64,000 nucleotides of DNA from Paragemmobacter amnigenus (GCF_009908265.2 NZ_JAAATX020000005.1:62001-126000); one strand, 5' to 3'; counted from the first letter of the stretch, positions 47,014 through 57,831 are shown. The notes: a model not told the origin generated them from the sequence alone. A program made the numbers and translations.

Positions 47014-48531
47014 TTAACCCCCTGCGCCCAATGTCGCCCTTGCGTTCCAAGACGGAACGGCGCGGCGGGCGGATCCCGACGCATCGGACAGAAGCCGCTC
47101 TGGAAACAGCGTCAAAGGCGCATGATTTGGAGAAATAGACATGTCTTCCATCCTCACCAACAACAGCGCAATGGTCGCGCTGCAGACCATGAAGACCATC
47201 AACGCCGGGCTGAGCCGGACGCAGCAGGAAATCTCGACCGGCAAGAGCGTGGCGACGGCAAAGGACAGCGCCACGGTCTGGATCACCTTCGCGTTGGACG
47301 CATAGGCGCGCTGCGTCTGGATGAGCGAGGTGAGCTCTGCGGCGATGTCGGTCGCTGACCCTTCGCGCGTGTAGCCGGAGATCTGGCCCGTCGGGCCCTT
47401 GCCGGCATCCCACAGGAAAAACGCGCCGGAGTCGGAGGTGAGCTTGAAGGCCTGTCGCCCGATGGACTGCAATCCGTTCACATTGGGCACGTCGACAAGG
47501 GGAATCTGGTAGAGGCGGCGATAAAGCCCGCTGTCGTAGCTGGCGACGACAAAACCCTGTTCGTCGATCTCGAGCGAGACGAGCGATCCGACGGGAAATC
47601 CGTTCTTCGTGATGTCGAGCGGCATGAAATCGGAGTCGAATTGCGTCATCCGGTCCGCCACCCCGATCCGGCCGATGTTCACCGCGATCGTGCCGCCCGC
47701 GACGGGGATGGCCACCGTCCCTTCGGCAGGATCATAGGCACCGCCGGCAAGGGCCGTGACGGACGCAAGCGATCCGGCCGAGGCGGTGTCATCGAAGACG
47801 AGCGTATAGCTGCCCACGACCGCGCCGCCCTGCGCCCCGTCGCGGATCGTCATGGTCCAGCTGTTCGACTGGCCCGTGGCGGGAACCACAGGGTCAAAGG
47901 TGATGTCGAGCCGTTCCGAATTGCCCAGACTGCCGAAGTATTCGACCGAGAGGGGCAGATCCGCCCCCGCGCCGCCCGCAGCCGTGGCCGAGGCCGGCAG
48001 GTTGAGGCCAAGGCTGATCCGTGTTGTCGGATCGACGCTGCGCTGGATCGTGCTGATGCGGACGGGTTCCAGACCGAGCGCGGAATCGCGCGGGTTGTCG
48101 GTGACCGTTCCGTCCTGCCGCGTGGGCCAGCCCAGAAGAAGAAGCCCGGTTTCGGTTTTCAGATACCCTTCCTCGTCCCGCCGGAAGGCGCCAGTGGGCA
48201 GAAGGAGAAGTTCCTGTTCATCCGTCGACAACGAGGACATGTCGCGCACCGGAAGCATCCCGCGCCCCGAGACCGCAAGATCGAGCGCATTGCCCGTGCT
48301 CACGAGCGAGCCCGCCTGATCGACGACCCTTTGGGTCAGTGCACGCACACCCCCCGCCGCATAGCTGCCGGGCCCGCCAGACCCGCCGATCACCAGCATT
48401 TCGAAATCGGCCTCGGCCCGGCGGTAGCCGAAGGTCGCGGAGTTGGCGATGTTGTCCGAAATCGCGGCAAGCCGCGCCGCGTTCGCGTTCAACCCCGCAA
48501 CACCGGCGTTGAAAGATGACGTGATCGACAT
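47014..48531 (-). pseudogene. flgE: flagellar hook protein FlgE, 3' end replaced
   Basis: The hook protein starts at 48531 (MSITSSFNAGVAGLNANAAR, typical rod/hook N-terminus) and keeps its central domains and the C-terminal motif ELTSLIQTQRAYASNAKVIQ. Authentic sequence stops at about 47275-47281. From there the frame reads the antisense strand of the flagellin 5' end, adding about 85 unrelated residues (VALSFAVATLLPVEI onward) to 47014. The last ~12-15 residues of the conserved D0 helix are lost, which should disturb hook assembly. flgK, flgL and flgI, usually downstream, are absent. Confidence 0.88.
47141..47305 (+). pseudogene. flagellin N-terminal fragment, truncated by rearrangement
   Basis: ATG 47141 opens a perfect flagellin start: MSSILTNNSAMVALQTMKTI, then INAGLSRTQQEISTGKSVAT and AKDSATVW. 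After about codon 47 the sequence turns into the antisense of the flgE 3' end and hits TAG at 47303-47305, giving only 54 codons. The D1-D0 C-terminal half of flagellin is absent from the window. A normal upstream gap (46969-47140) with TTAACC near 47013 may hold its promoter. It cannot make a filament subunit. Confidence 0.9.
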
Positions 48532-48616
48532 GGAAAAGCCCCTTCTGCAGCCACCGCTTGGTGACCGCACTCTGGGACATCAGGCGTTAATTCCCGCCTA
48601 ATGCGGACAATCTTCG

Positions 48617-49462
48617 CTATCCGGCGTTCCGGCGCAGAAGGATCACCTCGATCCGGTTGTTGCGGGCGGCGGTGGGGTCGGCCGTGGCGGGGCGGCGATC
48701 GGCATGGCCGGTGACACGCTGCACCCTTGCAGGATCAAGCCCTGCCGCAACGCTGACGACACGGGCAGACTGGGCGCGGGCGGTCGACAGGTCCCAGACC
48801 GGATCGCGCGCCAGCGTGACGGGAAAGGCGCGGACATGGCCCGTCACGGCGACCGGATTGTCGGCAAGGGCCGCCACTTCGGCCACGACCCTTAGAAGAT
48901 CATGCAGCACCGGCGCGGGCTGGTCCGTATCGCCAAGGAAAAGGGCCGCATCATCGGTGTCGAAAAGTTCGACGACCAGCCCCTCGTCCGTCAGGCGCGT
49001 GACGACATGGCGCAAAAGCCGGTCCGAGATCATGCTTTCGCCCGAGAGCGCGGCAAGTTCCTGCTCGACCTTTCGCAACAGCTCTGCGTCCTCCTTGTCC
49101 ATCGCGCCCAGCGCGGGGCCGTCGACGCCCTGCGGCTGAGTGCTCTGGATCGTGGCATGGGCAGGATCGCCGGTGCCGTTGCGGGCCAGCGTGTCGTCGG
49201 TCATGATCGAAGTGCCGCCAAAGGCCCCGTCACCCCCGCCCGAGACGCGGTTGATCGGGATGGTCGGGTTGAAATAATCCGCCAGACCCTTCCGCTGTTT
49301 TTCGGTTGTCGCGTTCAGCAGCCACATCAGCAGGAAGAAAGCCATCATCGCGGTGACGAAATCGGCATAGGCGACCTTCCACGCCCCGCCGTGGTGGCCA
49401 CCGCCACCCATGACCTTTTTCCGTTTGATGATGACTGGCGCGGCATTCGCTTGCCTTGCCAT
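48617..49462 (-). CDS. motB: flagellar motor protein MotB
   Basis: Stator subunit of 281 aa. After the basic N-terminus (IIKRKKVMGGGGHHGGAWKV), the single helix AYADFVTAMMAFFLLMWLL carries the proton-binding Asp (AYAD). The OmpA-like peptidoglycan-binding domain is at about 165-280, ending TGHADRRPATADPTAARNNR. Intact. motA is not in the window. It precedes flgE on the minus strand. Confidence 0.94.
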   Translation of the reverse strand: MARQANAAPVIIKRKKVMGGGGHHGGAWKVAYADFVTAMMAFFLLMWLLNATTEKQRKGLADYFNPTIPINRVSGGGDGAFGGTSIMTDDTLARNGTGDPAHATIQSTQPQGVDGPALGAMDKEDAELLRKVEQELAALSGESMISDRLLRHVVTRLTDEGLVVELFDTDDAALFLGDTDQPAPVLHDLLRVVAEVAALADNPVAVTGHVRAFPVTLARDPVWDLSTARAQSARVVSVAAGLDPARVQRVTGHADRRPATADPTAARNNRIEVILLRRNAG

Positions 49463-49538
49463 GCACAGATCCCATCACCACACACCCGTGGTCGGGTATA
49501 GGTCCTGCTTGGTTGAGATCGGGTTTATGAACGGGGTT

Positions 49539-50438
49539 TTAGGGATTTCCCGACCTGTGCGACAGGACCGGACGCACGAAAAGACCGATGGCCGCGTAAT
49601 CCCCGCAGAACTGGCGCGCGACCGTGTCGCGCAGACCCAGATCCAGCGTGACGGGTGCGGCGGGCGAAAGCGCCTCGAACCGCGCGCGGGGTTGCTGGGT
49701 GCGCGCTGCCAGAAAGTCGGCAAGATCGCGCGTGACCCAGCCGCAGGTTCCCGTCAGCACGAGGTCGAACCGCTGGAACCTGCGGTCGATCGCGACGAGG
49801 TCCAGATCAGGGCAGCGCGACAGGATGTGGTCGCGCAAGACCCGCGACAGGCCAGAGGCCAGCGCACCCGTCAGCGCGTCACCCGCAGCACCGATCCGGC
49901 CAAGGCAGGCGGAGAGGCGTTCCGCCTCGGCGCGCGACAGGGGGCGCGAGGGATAGATGTCATGACGCGCGGTGGCGGGATCCGAAGCGGTGACGACCAG
50001 CCCGCGTGTCCGGCGCAGAAGGCCCTCGGTCGCGGCGGCGCGCGACGGATCAAGACCCGCAAGGACAAGCCCGCCCGGGCGGGCAAGGGCCGTGGCCACC
50101 GCCGCCTGATCCATCCCGAGCAACGGGGCAAGCCGCGCCGAAACGCGTTCCGCATCGGCCCAGACGGCAAGCTGGGCCGACAGGTCGCGCAGACCGCCCT
50201 GCAGCGGCGGGCCGATCTGCACCGGCCAATCCATCACCGCGGCCAGAACCGAAATCCGCCGCGCTGTTTCGGGGGCCAGATCCGCGACCAGCACGACCCG
50301 ACCCTCGGCCAACCGGTCCAGAAGACCGCCGGTAGACATCCCCAAAAGCGGTGCCAGTGCCGCCGCCATCATGGCCGGCGACTGCGGCAGCGCAACAAGG
50401 CGCAGTTCGAGGGTCCGGTGTCTGGCGGGGCCGTCCAT
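49539..50438 (-). CDS. hypothetical protein with internal repeat in the flagellar cluster
   Basis: A 299-aa protein I do not recognise. Two related segments of ~75 residues, about 15-90 and 95-165, each contain a LLGM.. turn followed by VLVADLAPETARRI or LVLAGLDPSRAAAT, suggesting a duplicated domain. The C-terminal half (from about 190) has LVAIDRRFQRFDLVLTGTCG and a final LGLRDTVARQF stretch. Start at 50438 (MDGPARHRTLELRL) is a judgement; a longer version lacks typical features. Its place beside motB suggests a flagellum-related role. Confidence 0.65.
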   Translation of the reverse strand: MDGPARHRTLELRLVALPQSPAMMAAALAPLLGMSTGGLLDRLAEGRVVLVADLAPETARRISVLAAVMDWPVQIGPPLQGGLRDLSAQLAVWADAERVSARLAPLLGMDQAAVATALARPGGLVLAGLDPSRAAATEGLLRRTRGLVVTASDPATARHDIYPSRPLSRAEAERLSACLGRIGAAGDALTGALASGLSRVLRDHILSRCPDLDLVAIDRRFQRFDLVLTGTCGWVTRDLADFLAARTQQPRARFEALSPAAPVTLDLGLRDTVARQFCGDYAAIGLFVRPVLSHRSGNP

Positions 50439-50547
50439 TCCGTCGTCGGTCCTGAGCGCGGGCTTCCACAAGGGAAGCCCGAAGAAACGATTGTTACAGG
50501 ACCCATCAGAATGATGGACCATCGCCGCCGTCAAGTCTTGGCGGCGC

Positions 50548-51576
50548 TCACTCGGCCGAGGATCGGGCCCAGAGGTTGATATCCTCTTCACGGGCGATGC
50601 TGTCGATCTGCGCCAACTCTTCGGCGGTGAACTCCAGATTGCCGATGGCCCCGGCGCAATCCACCACCTGTTCGGGCCGCGACGCGCCGATCAGGGCCGA
50701 GGTGATACCACCGTTCCGCAGCACCCAGGCGATGGCCATCTGCGCCAGCGTCTGCCCCCGCTTGGCAGCAAGCGCATCCAGAGCGCGGACCGAGGCGAGG
50801 GCGCTTTCCGTGATCGTCGCGGGGTCCAGCGATTTGCCCTGCGCGGCGCGGCTGTCCTTCGGGATGCCGCCCAGATATTTCTTGGACAGGATACCCTGCG
50901 CCAGCGGCGTGAAGGCAATGGAGCCAAGCCCCAGTTCCGCCAGCGTGTCCTTCAGACCGTCATGTTCCACCCAGCGGTTCAGGATGTTGTAGCTGGGCTG
51001 ATGGATGACGAAGGGGGTCTTGAGCTCCTTCAGGATCGCATAAGCCTCGCGCGTGCGCTGGCTGTTATAGCTGGAAATGCCGACATAGAGCGCGCGGCCC
51101 GAACGGACGATGTGGTCGAGCGCGAGCATCGTTTCTTCCAGCGGCGTGTCGGGGTCGAAGCGGTGGGAATAGAAGATGTCGACGTAATCCAGCCCCATCC
51201 GTTTCAACGACTGGTCGCAGGAGGCGATGACGTATTTCCGGCTTCCCCATTCGCCATAGGGGCCGTCCCACATCAGGTAACCCGCCTTGGACGAGATGAT
51301 GAGTTCGTCGCGATATCCGGCGAAGTCGGTCTTGAGGATTTCGCCGAAGGCCTCTTCGGCGCTGCCGGGGGGCGGGCCGTAGTTGTTGGCAAGGTCGTAA
51401 TGGGTGATGCCGAGGTCAAAGGCCGTCTGGCAGATCGCGCGTTTGGTGTCGTGCGGCGTGTCATGGCCGAAGTTGTGCCAGAGGCCAAGGCTGATGGCGG
51501 GCAGTTTCAGGCCGGATTTTCCGCAGGTGCGGTAGACCATTTTCGAATAGCGGTCGGCGGCGGGGGTGTAGGGCAT
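50548..51576 (-). CDS. mgrA: L-glyceraldehyde 3-phosphate reductase-like aldo/keto reductase
   Basis: A 342-aa aldo/keto reductase of the YghZ/MgrA family. It has SLGLWHNFGHDTP, the catalytic Asp-Tyr region FDLGITHYDLANNYGPPPGS, Lys in LIISSKAGYLMW, and the NADPH end SALIGASRPEQV. GAGG lies 5-6 nt before ATG 51576. It lies downstream of xylA in the xylose locus and might reduce a sugar by-product; that link is inferred from position. Confidence 0.88.
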   Translation of the reverse strand: MPYTPAADRYSKMVYRTCGKSGLKLPAISLGLWHNFGHDTPHDTKRAICQTAFDLGITHYDLANNYGPPPGSAEEAFGEILKTDFAGYRDELIISSKAGYLMWDGPYGEWGSRKYVIASCDQSLKRMGLDYVDIFYSHRFDPDTPLEETMLALDHIVRSGRALYVGISSYNSQRTREAYAILKELKTPFVIHQPSYNILNRWVEHDGLKDTLAELGLGSIAFTPLAQGILSKKYLGGIPKDSRAAQGKSLDPATITESALASVRALDALAAKRGQTLAQMAIAWVLRNGGITSALIGASRPEQVVDCAGAIGNLEFTAEELAQIDSIAREEDINLWARSSAE

Positions 51577-51645
51577 GGCGTCCTCTGTCATGGACAGCGG
51601 CGGCGCGAGGGTCGCACCGCCGCCCGTTGGTCGTAGTGGATCAGA

Positions 51646-52947
51646 TCAGATGAAGCGGTTCCAGAGGTTTTCCAGCCGCTCCTGCCGTCCCGACTTCGGT
51701 TCGGGGTTCAGGTTTCGGGCGGTGACGACCGCTGCGGCATCTTCCAGCGAACCGGACAGCAGCGCCTTCGCTTCGGCCTTTTCCCAGCCGGCGTAGCGGT
51801 CGGCGCGGGCCTTTTCCAGCGCGCCATCCTCCAGCAGGGCGGCGGCGGCCTTCAGGGCGCGGGCGCAGGTGTCCATGCCGCCGACATGGGCGAGGATCAG
51901 GTCTTCGGGGTCCAGCGACTGACGCCGGATCTTCGCGTCGAAGTTGGTGCCGCCGGTGGTATAGCCGCCCGCGCGCAGGATTTCGTAGAAGGCCAGCGCC
52001 TTTTCCGCGTGATTGTTCGGGAACTGGTCGGTGTCCCAGCCGGATTGGTAATCGTTCCGGTTCATGTCGATGGAGCCGAAGATGCCAAGCGATGCCGCAA
52101 GGGCGATTTCATGTTCGAAGCTGTGCCCCGCAAGGATGGCGTGGCCCTGTTCGATGTTGACCTTCACCTCTTTCTCAAGCCCGAACTGGACGAGGAAGCC
52201 GTAAACGGTCGCCACGTCATAGTCATACTGGTGCTTGGACGGTTCCTGCGGTTTGGGTTCGATCAGGATCGTGCCCTTGAAGCCGATCTTGTGCTTGTAT
52301 TCCACCACCTGTTGCAGGAAGCGGCCCGCATGTTCGCGTTCGGCCTTCAGGTCGGTGTTCAGAAGCGTCTCATACCCTTCGCGCCCGCCCCACAGGACGT
52401 AGTTCGCCCCGCCCAGCTTGTGCGTGGCGTCCATGTTGGCCTTCACCGTCGCTGCGGCATAGGCGTAGACGTCGGGATCGGGGTTCGTCGCGGCGCCCGA
52501 CATCCAGCGGCGGTGGCTGAACATGTTGGCGGTGCCCCAGAGGAGCTGCGTCTTGTGCGCCGCCTGTTTCTGCCCGAGGTAATCGACGACCTCGTCCAGA
52601 TTGCGCTTGGACTCGGCAAAGGTCGCGCCTTCGGGGCGGACGTCGGCGTCGTGGAAGCAGTAGAAGGGCGCGCCAAGGATGTCGAACATCTCGAAGGCCA
52701 CGTCGGCCTTGAGCTTGGCCAGCGAAAGCGTGTCACCGAACCACGGGCGGTCGAAGGTCTGCCCGCCGAAGGGGTCGCCGCCCGGCCATGCGAAGCTGTG
52801 CCAATAGGCGACCGCAAAGCGCATGTGGTCTTCCATGCGCTTGCCCATGATCACCTCGTCCGGATTGTAGTGCCGGAAGGCGAATTCGTTGGTCGAGGAC
52901 GGCCCCTCGTAGCGGATTTGGGGGATGCCCTTGAAGAAGTCGGTCAT
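51646..52947 (-). CDS. xylA: xylose isomerase
   Basis: Converts D-xylose to D-xylulose, first step of the isomerase pathway. The 433-aa length is that of the long class II enzymes. The catalytic His/Asp region is [13 protein letters not shown] and the metal-binding stretches are [14 protein letters not shown] and [15 protein letters not shown]. Overlaps the xylB stop by 4 nt (ATGA), so translation is coupled to xylB. Confidence 0.97.
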   Translation of the reverse strand: MTDFFKGIPQIRYEGPSSTNEFAFRHYNPDEVIMGKRMEDHMRFAVAYWHSFAWPGGDPFGGQTFDRPWFGDTLSLAKLKADVAFEMFDILGAPFYCFHDADVRPEGATFAESKRNLDEVVDYLGQKQAAHKTQLLWGTANMFSHRRWMSGAATNPDPDVYAYAAATVKANMDATHKLGGANYVLWGGREGYETLLNTDLKAEREHAGRFLQQVVEYKHKIGFKGTILIEPKPQEPSKHQYDYDVATVYGFLVQFGLEKEVKVNIEQGHAILAGHSFEHEIALAASLGIFGSIDMNRNDYQSGWDTDQFPNNHAEKALAFYEILRAGGYTTGGTNFDAKIRRQSLDPEDLILAHVGGMDTCARALKAAAALLEDGALEKARADRYAGWEKAEAKALLSGSLEDAAAVVTARNLNPEPKSGRQERLENLWNRFI

Positions 52948-54380
52948 TTCAGTCCTCGGATGGCGGATTGTGCGGCGCGATAGCGGGCATGGCCCGCGTC
53001 GAAGGCAGGCGTAAGGGCGCGGTCGGGCTCGATCGTGCGGGCGATGGGCGGTAGGGTTGCGATTTCCGCCCCCGCCCCCGTAGCGGCCATGAGGGCAAGG
53101 CGCGCGGCGCCGAAGGCCCCGCCGAAATCGCCCGCGACGGGCAGGTGGACGGGAATATCAAGCGCGGTCGCGATGGCCCTGAGCCAGTAGTCGGAACGCG
53201 AGCCGCCACCGACGGCAAGCAGCCGTTCGATCCGCGTCCCCGTGGCGGCCAGCGCGTCGCGACTGTCGCGGATGGCGAAGGTGACGCCCTCCAGCACGGC
53301 GCGGGTTGCCGCCGCGCGGTCGGTCGCGTGTTCGAGGCCAAGGAAGGCACCCCGTATAGCCGCGTCGTTGAGCGGTGTGCGTTCCCCGCCCAGATAGGGC
53401 AGGAACAGCGTCTTGGACGGGGCTTTCAGGTCGCCCAGCGCGCCCGTCAGGTTGGCGGCACTGTCGCCCACCAGACCCGCATACCAGTTCAGCGCGTCGG
53501 TCGCGGCAAGGATCACACCCATCTGGTGCCACGTATCCGGCAGGGCATGACAGAAGGTGTGCACCGCCGTTTCCGGCGCGGGCTGATAGCCGTCATTGGC
53601 GGCAAACAGCACGCCCGAGGTGCCCAGCGAGACGAAGGCATCACCGGCCTTCACCACGCCCACACCCACGCCGGAGGCGGCATTGTCGCCCCCGCCGCCC
53701 GCGATCACCACGTCCTTCGGCAGGCCCCAGCGGGACGACAGCGCGTCACGGAGTTTGCCCGAAACTGCGGACCCTTCGACCAGACGGGGCATATGCGCCC
53801 GCGTCAGGCCGGTCGCGGCAAGGCATTCGTCGGACCAGTCGCGTTTGCCCGTATCCAGCCAGCTTGTGCCCGCCGCATCGGACATCTCGGCCACATGCTC
53901 GCCCGTCAGCCACAGCCGCAGGTAGTCCTTCGGCAGCAGCACCCGCGCGACCTTTTCCCAGATACGCGGTTCGTGGCGCCGCACCCAGACCAGTTTCGGC
54001 GCGGTAAAGCCCGGAAAGACGATGTTGCCCGTCACCCGCCGGAACATCGGGTCGCCGTCGAGTTCCGCCGCCTCTTCGTGGCTGCGGGTGTCGTTCCACA
54101 GGATACAGGGACGCAGCACCTCGTCCGAGGTATCCAGCAGGGTCGCACCGTGCATCTGTCCTGACAGGCCGATGCCGCGCACCTTGGACAGACCATGCGC
54201 CGACAGCGCGTCCATCACCGTTTCGGCGGCGGCGATCCAGTCGGCGGGGGATTGTTCGGACCATCCCTCATGCGGACGCGACACGGTAAGGGGGGCGCTG
54301 GCTTCGGCCAGCACCCCTTGCGCGTCGTCGATCAGCACGCCCTTCAGGCCGGACGTACCGAGATCGAGGCCGATATACAT
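52944..54380 (-). CDS. xylB: xylulokinase
   Basis: Phosphorylates D-xylulose to xylulose 5-phosphate. The 478-aa FGGY kinase has [26 protein letters not shown] (xylulokinase type) and late [17 protein letters not shown]. Start ATG 54380 overlaps the upstream ATPase stop by 1 nt (TGATG). Context with xylA and the xylose ABC transporter makes the substrate assignment firm, in contrast to the other FGGY kinase at 12.5-14.0 kb. Confidence 0.96.
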   Translation of the reverse strand: MYIGLDLGTSGLKGVLIDDAQGVLAEASAPLTVSRPHEGWSEQSPADWIAAAETVMDALSAHGLSKVRGIGLSGQMHGATLLDTSDEVLRPCILWNDTRSHEEAAELDGDPMFRRVTGNIVFPGFTAPKLVWVRRHEPRIWEKVARVLLPKDYLRLWLTGEHVAEMSDAAGTSWLDTGKRDWSDECLAATGLTRAHMPRLVEGSAVSGKLRDALSSRWGLPKDVVIAGGGGDNAASGVGVGVVKAGDAFVSLGTSGVLFAANDGYQPAPETAVHTFCHALPDTWHQMGVILAATDALNWYAGLVGDSAANLTGALGDLKAPSKTLFLPYLGGERTPLNDAAIRGAFLGLEHATDRAAATRAVLEGVTFAIRDSRDALAATGTRIERLLAVGGGSRSDYWLRAIATALDIPVHLPVAGDFGGAFGAARLALMAATGAGAEIATLPPIARTIEPDRALTPAFDAGHARYRAAQSAIRGLK

Positions 54381-55141
54381 CACGCAGCCTTTGCAGGTTT
54401 CTTGCCGAGGATGATCATCGACAGGATGTCTTCATCGGTGACTTCGTTGACGTTGACCGTACCGACAAGCTGACCGTTCTTCATGACCGACGCGCGGTCG
54501 CACAGTTTCATGACGTTGTGGATGTCGTGTTCGATCAGGAAGATGCCCAGACCCTGCGCCTTCAGCTCCTGGATCAGTTCCGAAACCATCTGCGTCTCGT
54601 GCGGGCCGAGGGCGGCGGTGGGTTCGTCCATGATCAGGATCTTGGCGTTGAAATACACCGCCCGCGCAATGGCGACCGACTGGCGCTGACCGCCCGACAG
54701 GGCCGATACCGGCACGTTGAACTTGCGGAAGTTGGGGTTGAGCCGCGCCATGATCTTGCGCGTCTCGGCCTCCATCTTCGTTTCGTCCACGAAGCCGAGG
54801 CTGTTCACGATCTCACGCCCCAGAAACAGGTTCGAGGCGGCGTCGAGGTTGTCTGCCAGAGCAAGCGTCTGGTAGATCGTCTCGATGTTCTGGGCGCGGG
54901 CGTCGCGGGGGTTGTTGATCTCTACCCGCTGCCCGTTGATGTATATGTCACCCGCGTCGGGTTTGTAGGCGCCGGACAGGCACTTGATCAGCGTGGACTT
55001 GCCGGCGCCGTTGTGACCCAGCAGTCCGACCACCTCGCCGGGGTAGAGGTCGACCGTGACGTGGTCGACAGCTTTGATCCCGCCGAAAGAGATCGAGATG
55101 TCGCGCAACTCGACAAGGGGGGTGCCGCGATTGGTGGTCAT
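54380..55141 (-). CDS. xylG: xylose ABC transporter ATP-binding protein
   Basis: A 253-aa ATPase. Walker A is [14 protein letters not shown], the signature region is [16 protein letters not shown], and Walker B is [12 protein letters not shown], with H-loop [11 protein letters not shown]. It has only one ATPase module, unlike the ~500-aa double XylG of enterics, so it likely works as a homodimer (FrcA-type). It sits between xylB and xylH in the operon. Confidence 0.9.
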   Translation of the reverse strand: MTTNRGTPLVELRDISISFGGIKAVDHVTVDLYPGEVVGLLGHNGAGKSTLIKCLSGAYKPDAGDIYINGQRVEINNPRDARAQNIETIYQTLALADNLDAASNLFLGREIVNSLGFVDETKMEAETRKIMARLNPNFRKFNVPVSALSGGQRQSVAIARAVYFNAKILIMDEPTAALGPHETQMVSELIQELKAQGLGIFLIEHDIHNVMKLCDRASVMKNGQLVGTVNVNEVTDEDILSMIILGKKPAKAA

Positions 55142-55155
55142 GGTGAAGTCCCCCC

Positions 55156-56544
55156 TTATTTGATGCGCTTGCGGTAAACGATGTCGAGCCAGACGGCCAC
55201 GACGAGGGCGATGCCGATGACGATCCGCTGGTAGGACCCGTCACCGAAGCCGATCAGCACCATGCCCGTCTGCAGCGAAGTCAGGATCAGCGCGCCGATG
55301 ATGGCGCCATAGATCGTGCCCACGCCGCCCGCCAGCGAGGTGCCGCCTACGACCGCCGCCGCGATGACGTAAAGCTCGTCCAGATTGCCCATCGCGTTGG
55401 TGGCGCTGTTCTGGCGGGCCGAACCGATGACGGCGGCGATGCCGGCCAGCGCGCCCATAAGGGTAAAGATCTTCACCGTCATGGCGCGGGTGTTGATGCC
55501 CGACAGGGTGGCCGCCTCGGGGTTGCCGCCAATGGCAAAGACATAGCGGCCAAAGCGGGTGCGGGTCATCAGGATGGTCATCAGGATGGCCACGACGATC
55601 ATGATCAGCACCGGATAGGCGAAGCCATGGCCGAAGCTGGCGCAGACATCGGTATAGATCGTGTCATTGTCCTGCGCGCAGGCGGGCAGGTCCTGACCGA
55701 TGGACTGGTAGTATTTCTGGATGTTGCCGCGCGGCCAGATATAGGCGTTGAACAGCGCCGTCGTGCCAAGGATGGCACCGATGATGATGCCGCCCACGAA
55801 CCATTCCGCCCAGACGGGGCGCAGCGCAAAGCCATGCAGCTTGCGTGACTTGCGCCCGTTCAGAACGGCCCAGACGACGAAAAGGCTGGCGATGCCGCCG
55901 AAGATCCAGCTTCCCGTGGGCCCGAGCGCGCCGAAGGATCCGCCGCCGATCAGGGCGAAGGTCTCGTCCAGTGGGGCGATGGTCTTGCCACCCGCGACAA
56001 GGAAAGCCGCGCCGCGCCAGACCAGCAGGCCGCCCAGCGTGACGATGAAGGAGGGAATGCCCAGATAGGCGATCATCCCGCCCTGAAGCGCGCCGATCAG
56101 CGCGCCCATCAGGACGCCGAAGATCACGGTCAGGATCCAGATGGAGGGATGGCCCAGACCCATCGCAGGGGTCAGCCATTCGACCTGCAACAGGCCCATA
56201 TACATGCCGACCATGCCCATGATCGACCCGACCGACAGGTCGATGTTGCGGGTGATGATCACCAGCACCATCCCCGTGGCCATGATACCGATATAGGCCG
56301 TCTGGACCGACAGGTTCCAAAGGTTGCGCGGGGTGAGAAAGCCGTTCGCCTCGACCTGCGCGGCACCCAGCAGCAGCGAGGGACGGTCAAGGATGATGAC
56401 CGAATAGGCTTCGAATGCGAACCAGATCAGCAGCAGGGCGCCGATCATGCCAAGCAGGCGCGGATCGATTTCCGTCGTCCGCAGAAAACGGCCAAAGCCG
56501 CTTTCCTGACTATGGGATGTCGGAGTGTTGGGTTTGTCGGTCAT
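55156..56544 (-). CDS. xylH: xylose ABC transporter permease
   Basis: A 462-aa integral-membrane protein with about ten helices, the XylH/RbsC family. A large external loop carries two cysteines ([10 protein letters not shown] and [10 protein letters not shown]), possibly a disulfide. The helix [20 protein letters not shown] and the C-terminal [20 protein letters not shown] are characteristic. Start 56544 ([11 protein letters not shown]) is preferred; an ATG at 56559 is an alternative. A hairpin separates it from xylF. Confidence 0.93.
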   Translation of the reverse strand: MTDKPNTPTSHSQESGFGRFLRTTEIDPRLLGMIGALLLIWFAFEAYSVIILDRPSLLLGAAQVEANGFLTPRNLWNLSVQTAYIGIMATGMVLVIITRNIDLSVGSIMGMVGMYMGLLQVEWLTPAMGLGHPSIWILTVIFGVLMGALIGALQGGMIAYLGIPSFIVTLGGLLVWRGAAFLVAGGKTIAPLDETFALIGGGSFGALGPTGSWIFGGIASLFVVWAVLNGRKSRKLHGFALRPVWAEWFVGGIIIGAILGTTALFNAYIWPRGNIQKYYQSIGQDLPACAQDNDTIYTDVCASFGHGFAYPVLIMIVVAILMTILMTRTRFGRYVFAIGGNPEAATLSGINTRAMTVKIFTLMGALAGIAAVIGSARQNSATNAMGNLDELYVIAAAVVGGTSLAGGVGTIYGAIIGALILTSLQTGMVLIGFGDGSYQRIVIGIALVVAVWLDIVYRKRIK

Positions 56545-56652
56545 GTCCTCATCCAGCATGAGAGGGTAGGGCCGCATCGGGGGCCGCGCAAAGCTGCACG
56601 GCAAACAGGGGATGCCGGTGGCTGTCTTGGCCACGCGCCCGGAAAGTGAACC

Positions 56653-56675
56653 GGCGCCGCCCTTGGGGCAGCGCC
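56653..56675 (-). terminator. hairpin between xylF and xylH
   Basis: A 10-bp stem with one G-U pair (56653-56662 with 56666-56675) directly after the xylF stop region. It is in the same position as the hairpin after the other binding-protein gene and could set different expression of binding protein and permease. Confidence 0.55.
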
Positions 56676-56691
56676 GAAATGTCAGCCAGAA

Positions 56692-57717
56692 TTACTGGCA
56701 GGCAGCCACGTCGGGCAGGGCGCCTTCGCAGGCCTGCTCTTTGGTGATGTGGCCCGCGTCGATCGCAAGGTTCAGCGTTTCCTTGGTGATCGGGGTCGGG
56801 TTCAGAAGGATCGCGTTCATTTCAACGCCCTTCTCGCCGCCCGAGAACTTGGTCGCGCCCGGGATCGAGTCCAGAGCCGCCCCGTCAGCCAGAGCCGAGG
56901 CGATCTCGCCGGCGGCCTTGCCGAGGTCACGCGCGTTCTTCCACACCGAAACGGTCTGGGTGCCACGCGCCACGCGGTTGATCGCGGCGAGGTCGCCGTC
57001 CTGACCGCCCAGCGGAACGTTCAGGCCCTGCGCGGCCAGAGCGGCAGCGGCGCCACCGGCCATGCCGTCGTTCTGCGCGAGAACGGCGTCAACGGCGTTG
57101 TTGTTGGCGGTCAGGATCTGTTCCATGTTCTTCTGGGCGTTCTCGGGCTTCCAGCCGTCCGAGTTCGCTTCGCCGACGATCACGATGTCGCCCGAGGCAA
57201 CAGCGGCGCCGATGACTTCTTCCATGCCCTGACGCAGGAAGCCGACGTTCGGGTCACCCGGGTCGCCCTTGATGATCGCGTAGTTGCCCTTGGGCGCCAC
57301 GGCGAACACCGATTCCGCGATGATGCGGCCCACGCCGACGTTGTCGAACGTCAGGTAGAAGGTGCGGTTGTCTTCGATCAGACGGTCATAGCCCACGACC
57401 GGGATCCCTTCGGCAGCGGCCTTTTCGATGGCCGGCCCGATGGCGTCCTTGTCCCATGCGTTGATGACGAGGGCGTCAACGCCCTGCGCGATCAGCGCAT
57501 CGATGTCGGACAGCTGCTTTTCGGCGGACGACTGGGCGTCGGCCGAGATGTATTCGTTGCCAGCGGCTTCGATGGCGGCCTTCATCGCGGCTTCGTCGAT
57601 CTTCCAGCGCTCTTCCTGGAACTGCGCCCAGGAGACGCCGATCTTCTTGCCCTCTGCCAGCGCGGCCGAAGAGAAGCCGACCGTCGCCAGAACGGCGACG
57701 AGGATTGCGTTACGCAT
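56692..57717 (-). CDS. xylF: D-xylose-binding periplasmic protein
   Basis: Cluster-B sugar-binding protein of 341 aa. The signal peptide is MRNAILVAVLATVGFSSAAL (cleavage near ALAEG). Mature start GKKIGVSWAQFQEERW and blocks QGVDALVINAWDKDAI, DNVGVGRIIAE and AQNDGMAGGAAAAL match XylF. First gene of the xyl operon, divergent from xylR. The upstream gap contains the candidate XylR site. Confidence 0.95.
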   Translation of the reverse strand: MRNAILVAVLATVGFSSAALAEGKKIGVSWAQFQEERWKIDEAAMKAAIEAAGNEYISADAQSSAEKQLSDIDALIAQGVDALVINAWDKDAIGPAIEKAAAEGIPVVGYDRLIEDNRTFYLTFDNVGVGRIIAESVFAVAPKGNYAIIKGDPGDPNVGFLRQGMEEVIGAAVASGDIVIVGEANSDGWKPENAQKNMEQILTANNNAVDAVLAQNDGMAGGAAAALAAQGLNVPLGGQDGDLAAINRVARGTQTVSVWKNARDLGKAAGEIASALADGAALDSIPGATKFSGGEKGVEMNAILLNPTPITKETLNLAIDAGHITKEQACEGALPDVAACQ

Positions 57718-57797
57718 AAGTATCCTCCCTATGGATGCGGCCAGCGTATGGCCGGTCCGACGGATTCGTCGGTACGTGCGGGAAATTGGCGCTAATA

Positions 57798-57831
57798 ATT
57801 TCAGTTGTCAAAATAAAAATGATCGTGAAAT
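57798..57831. promoter_or_regulatory. candidate XylR operator/promoter region
   Basis: In the divergent xylF-xylR gap an AT-rich patch carries the inverted arms ATTTCA (57798-57803) and TGAAAT (57826-57831), with a minus-strand TTGACA at 57806-57811 between them. It is a plausible site for the ROK regulator. Based on symmetry and location only. Confidence 0.4.
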
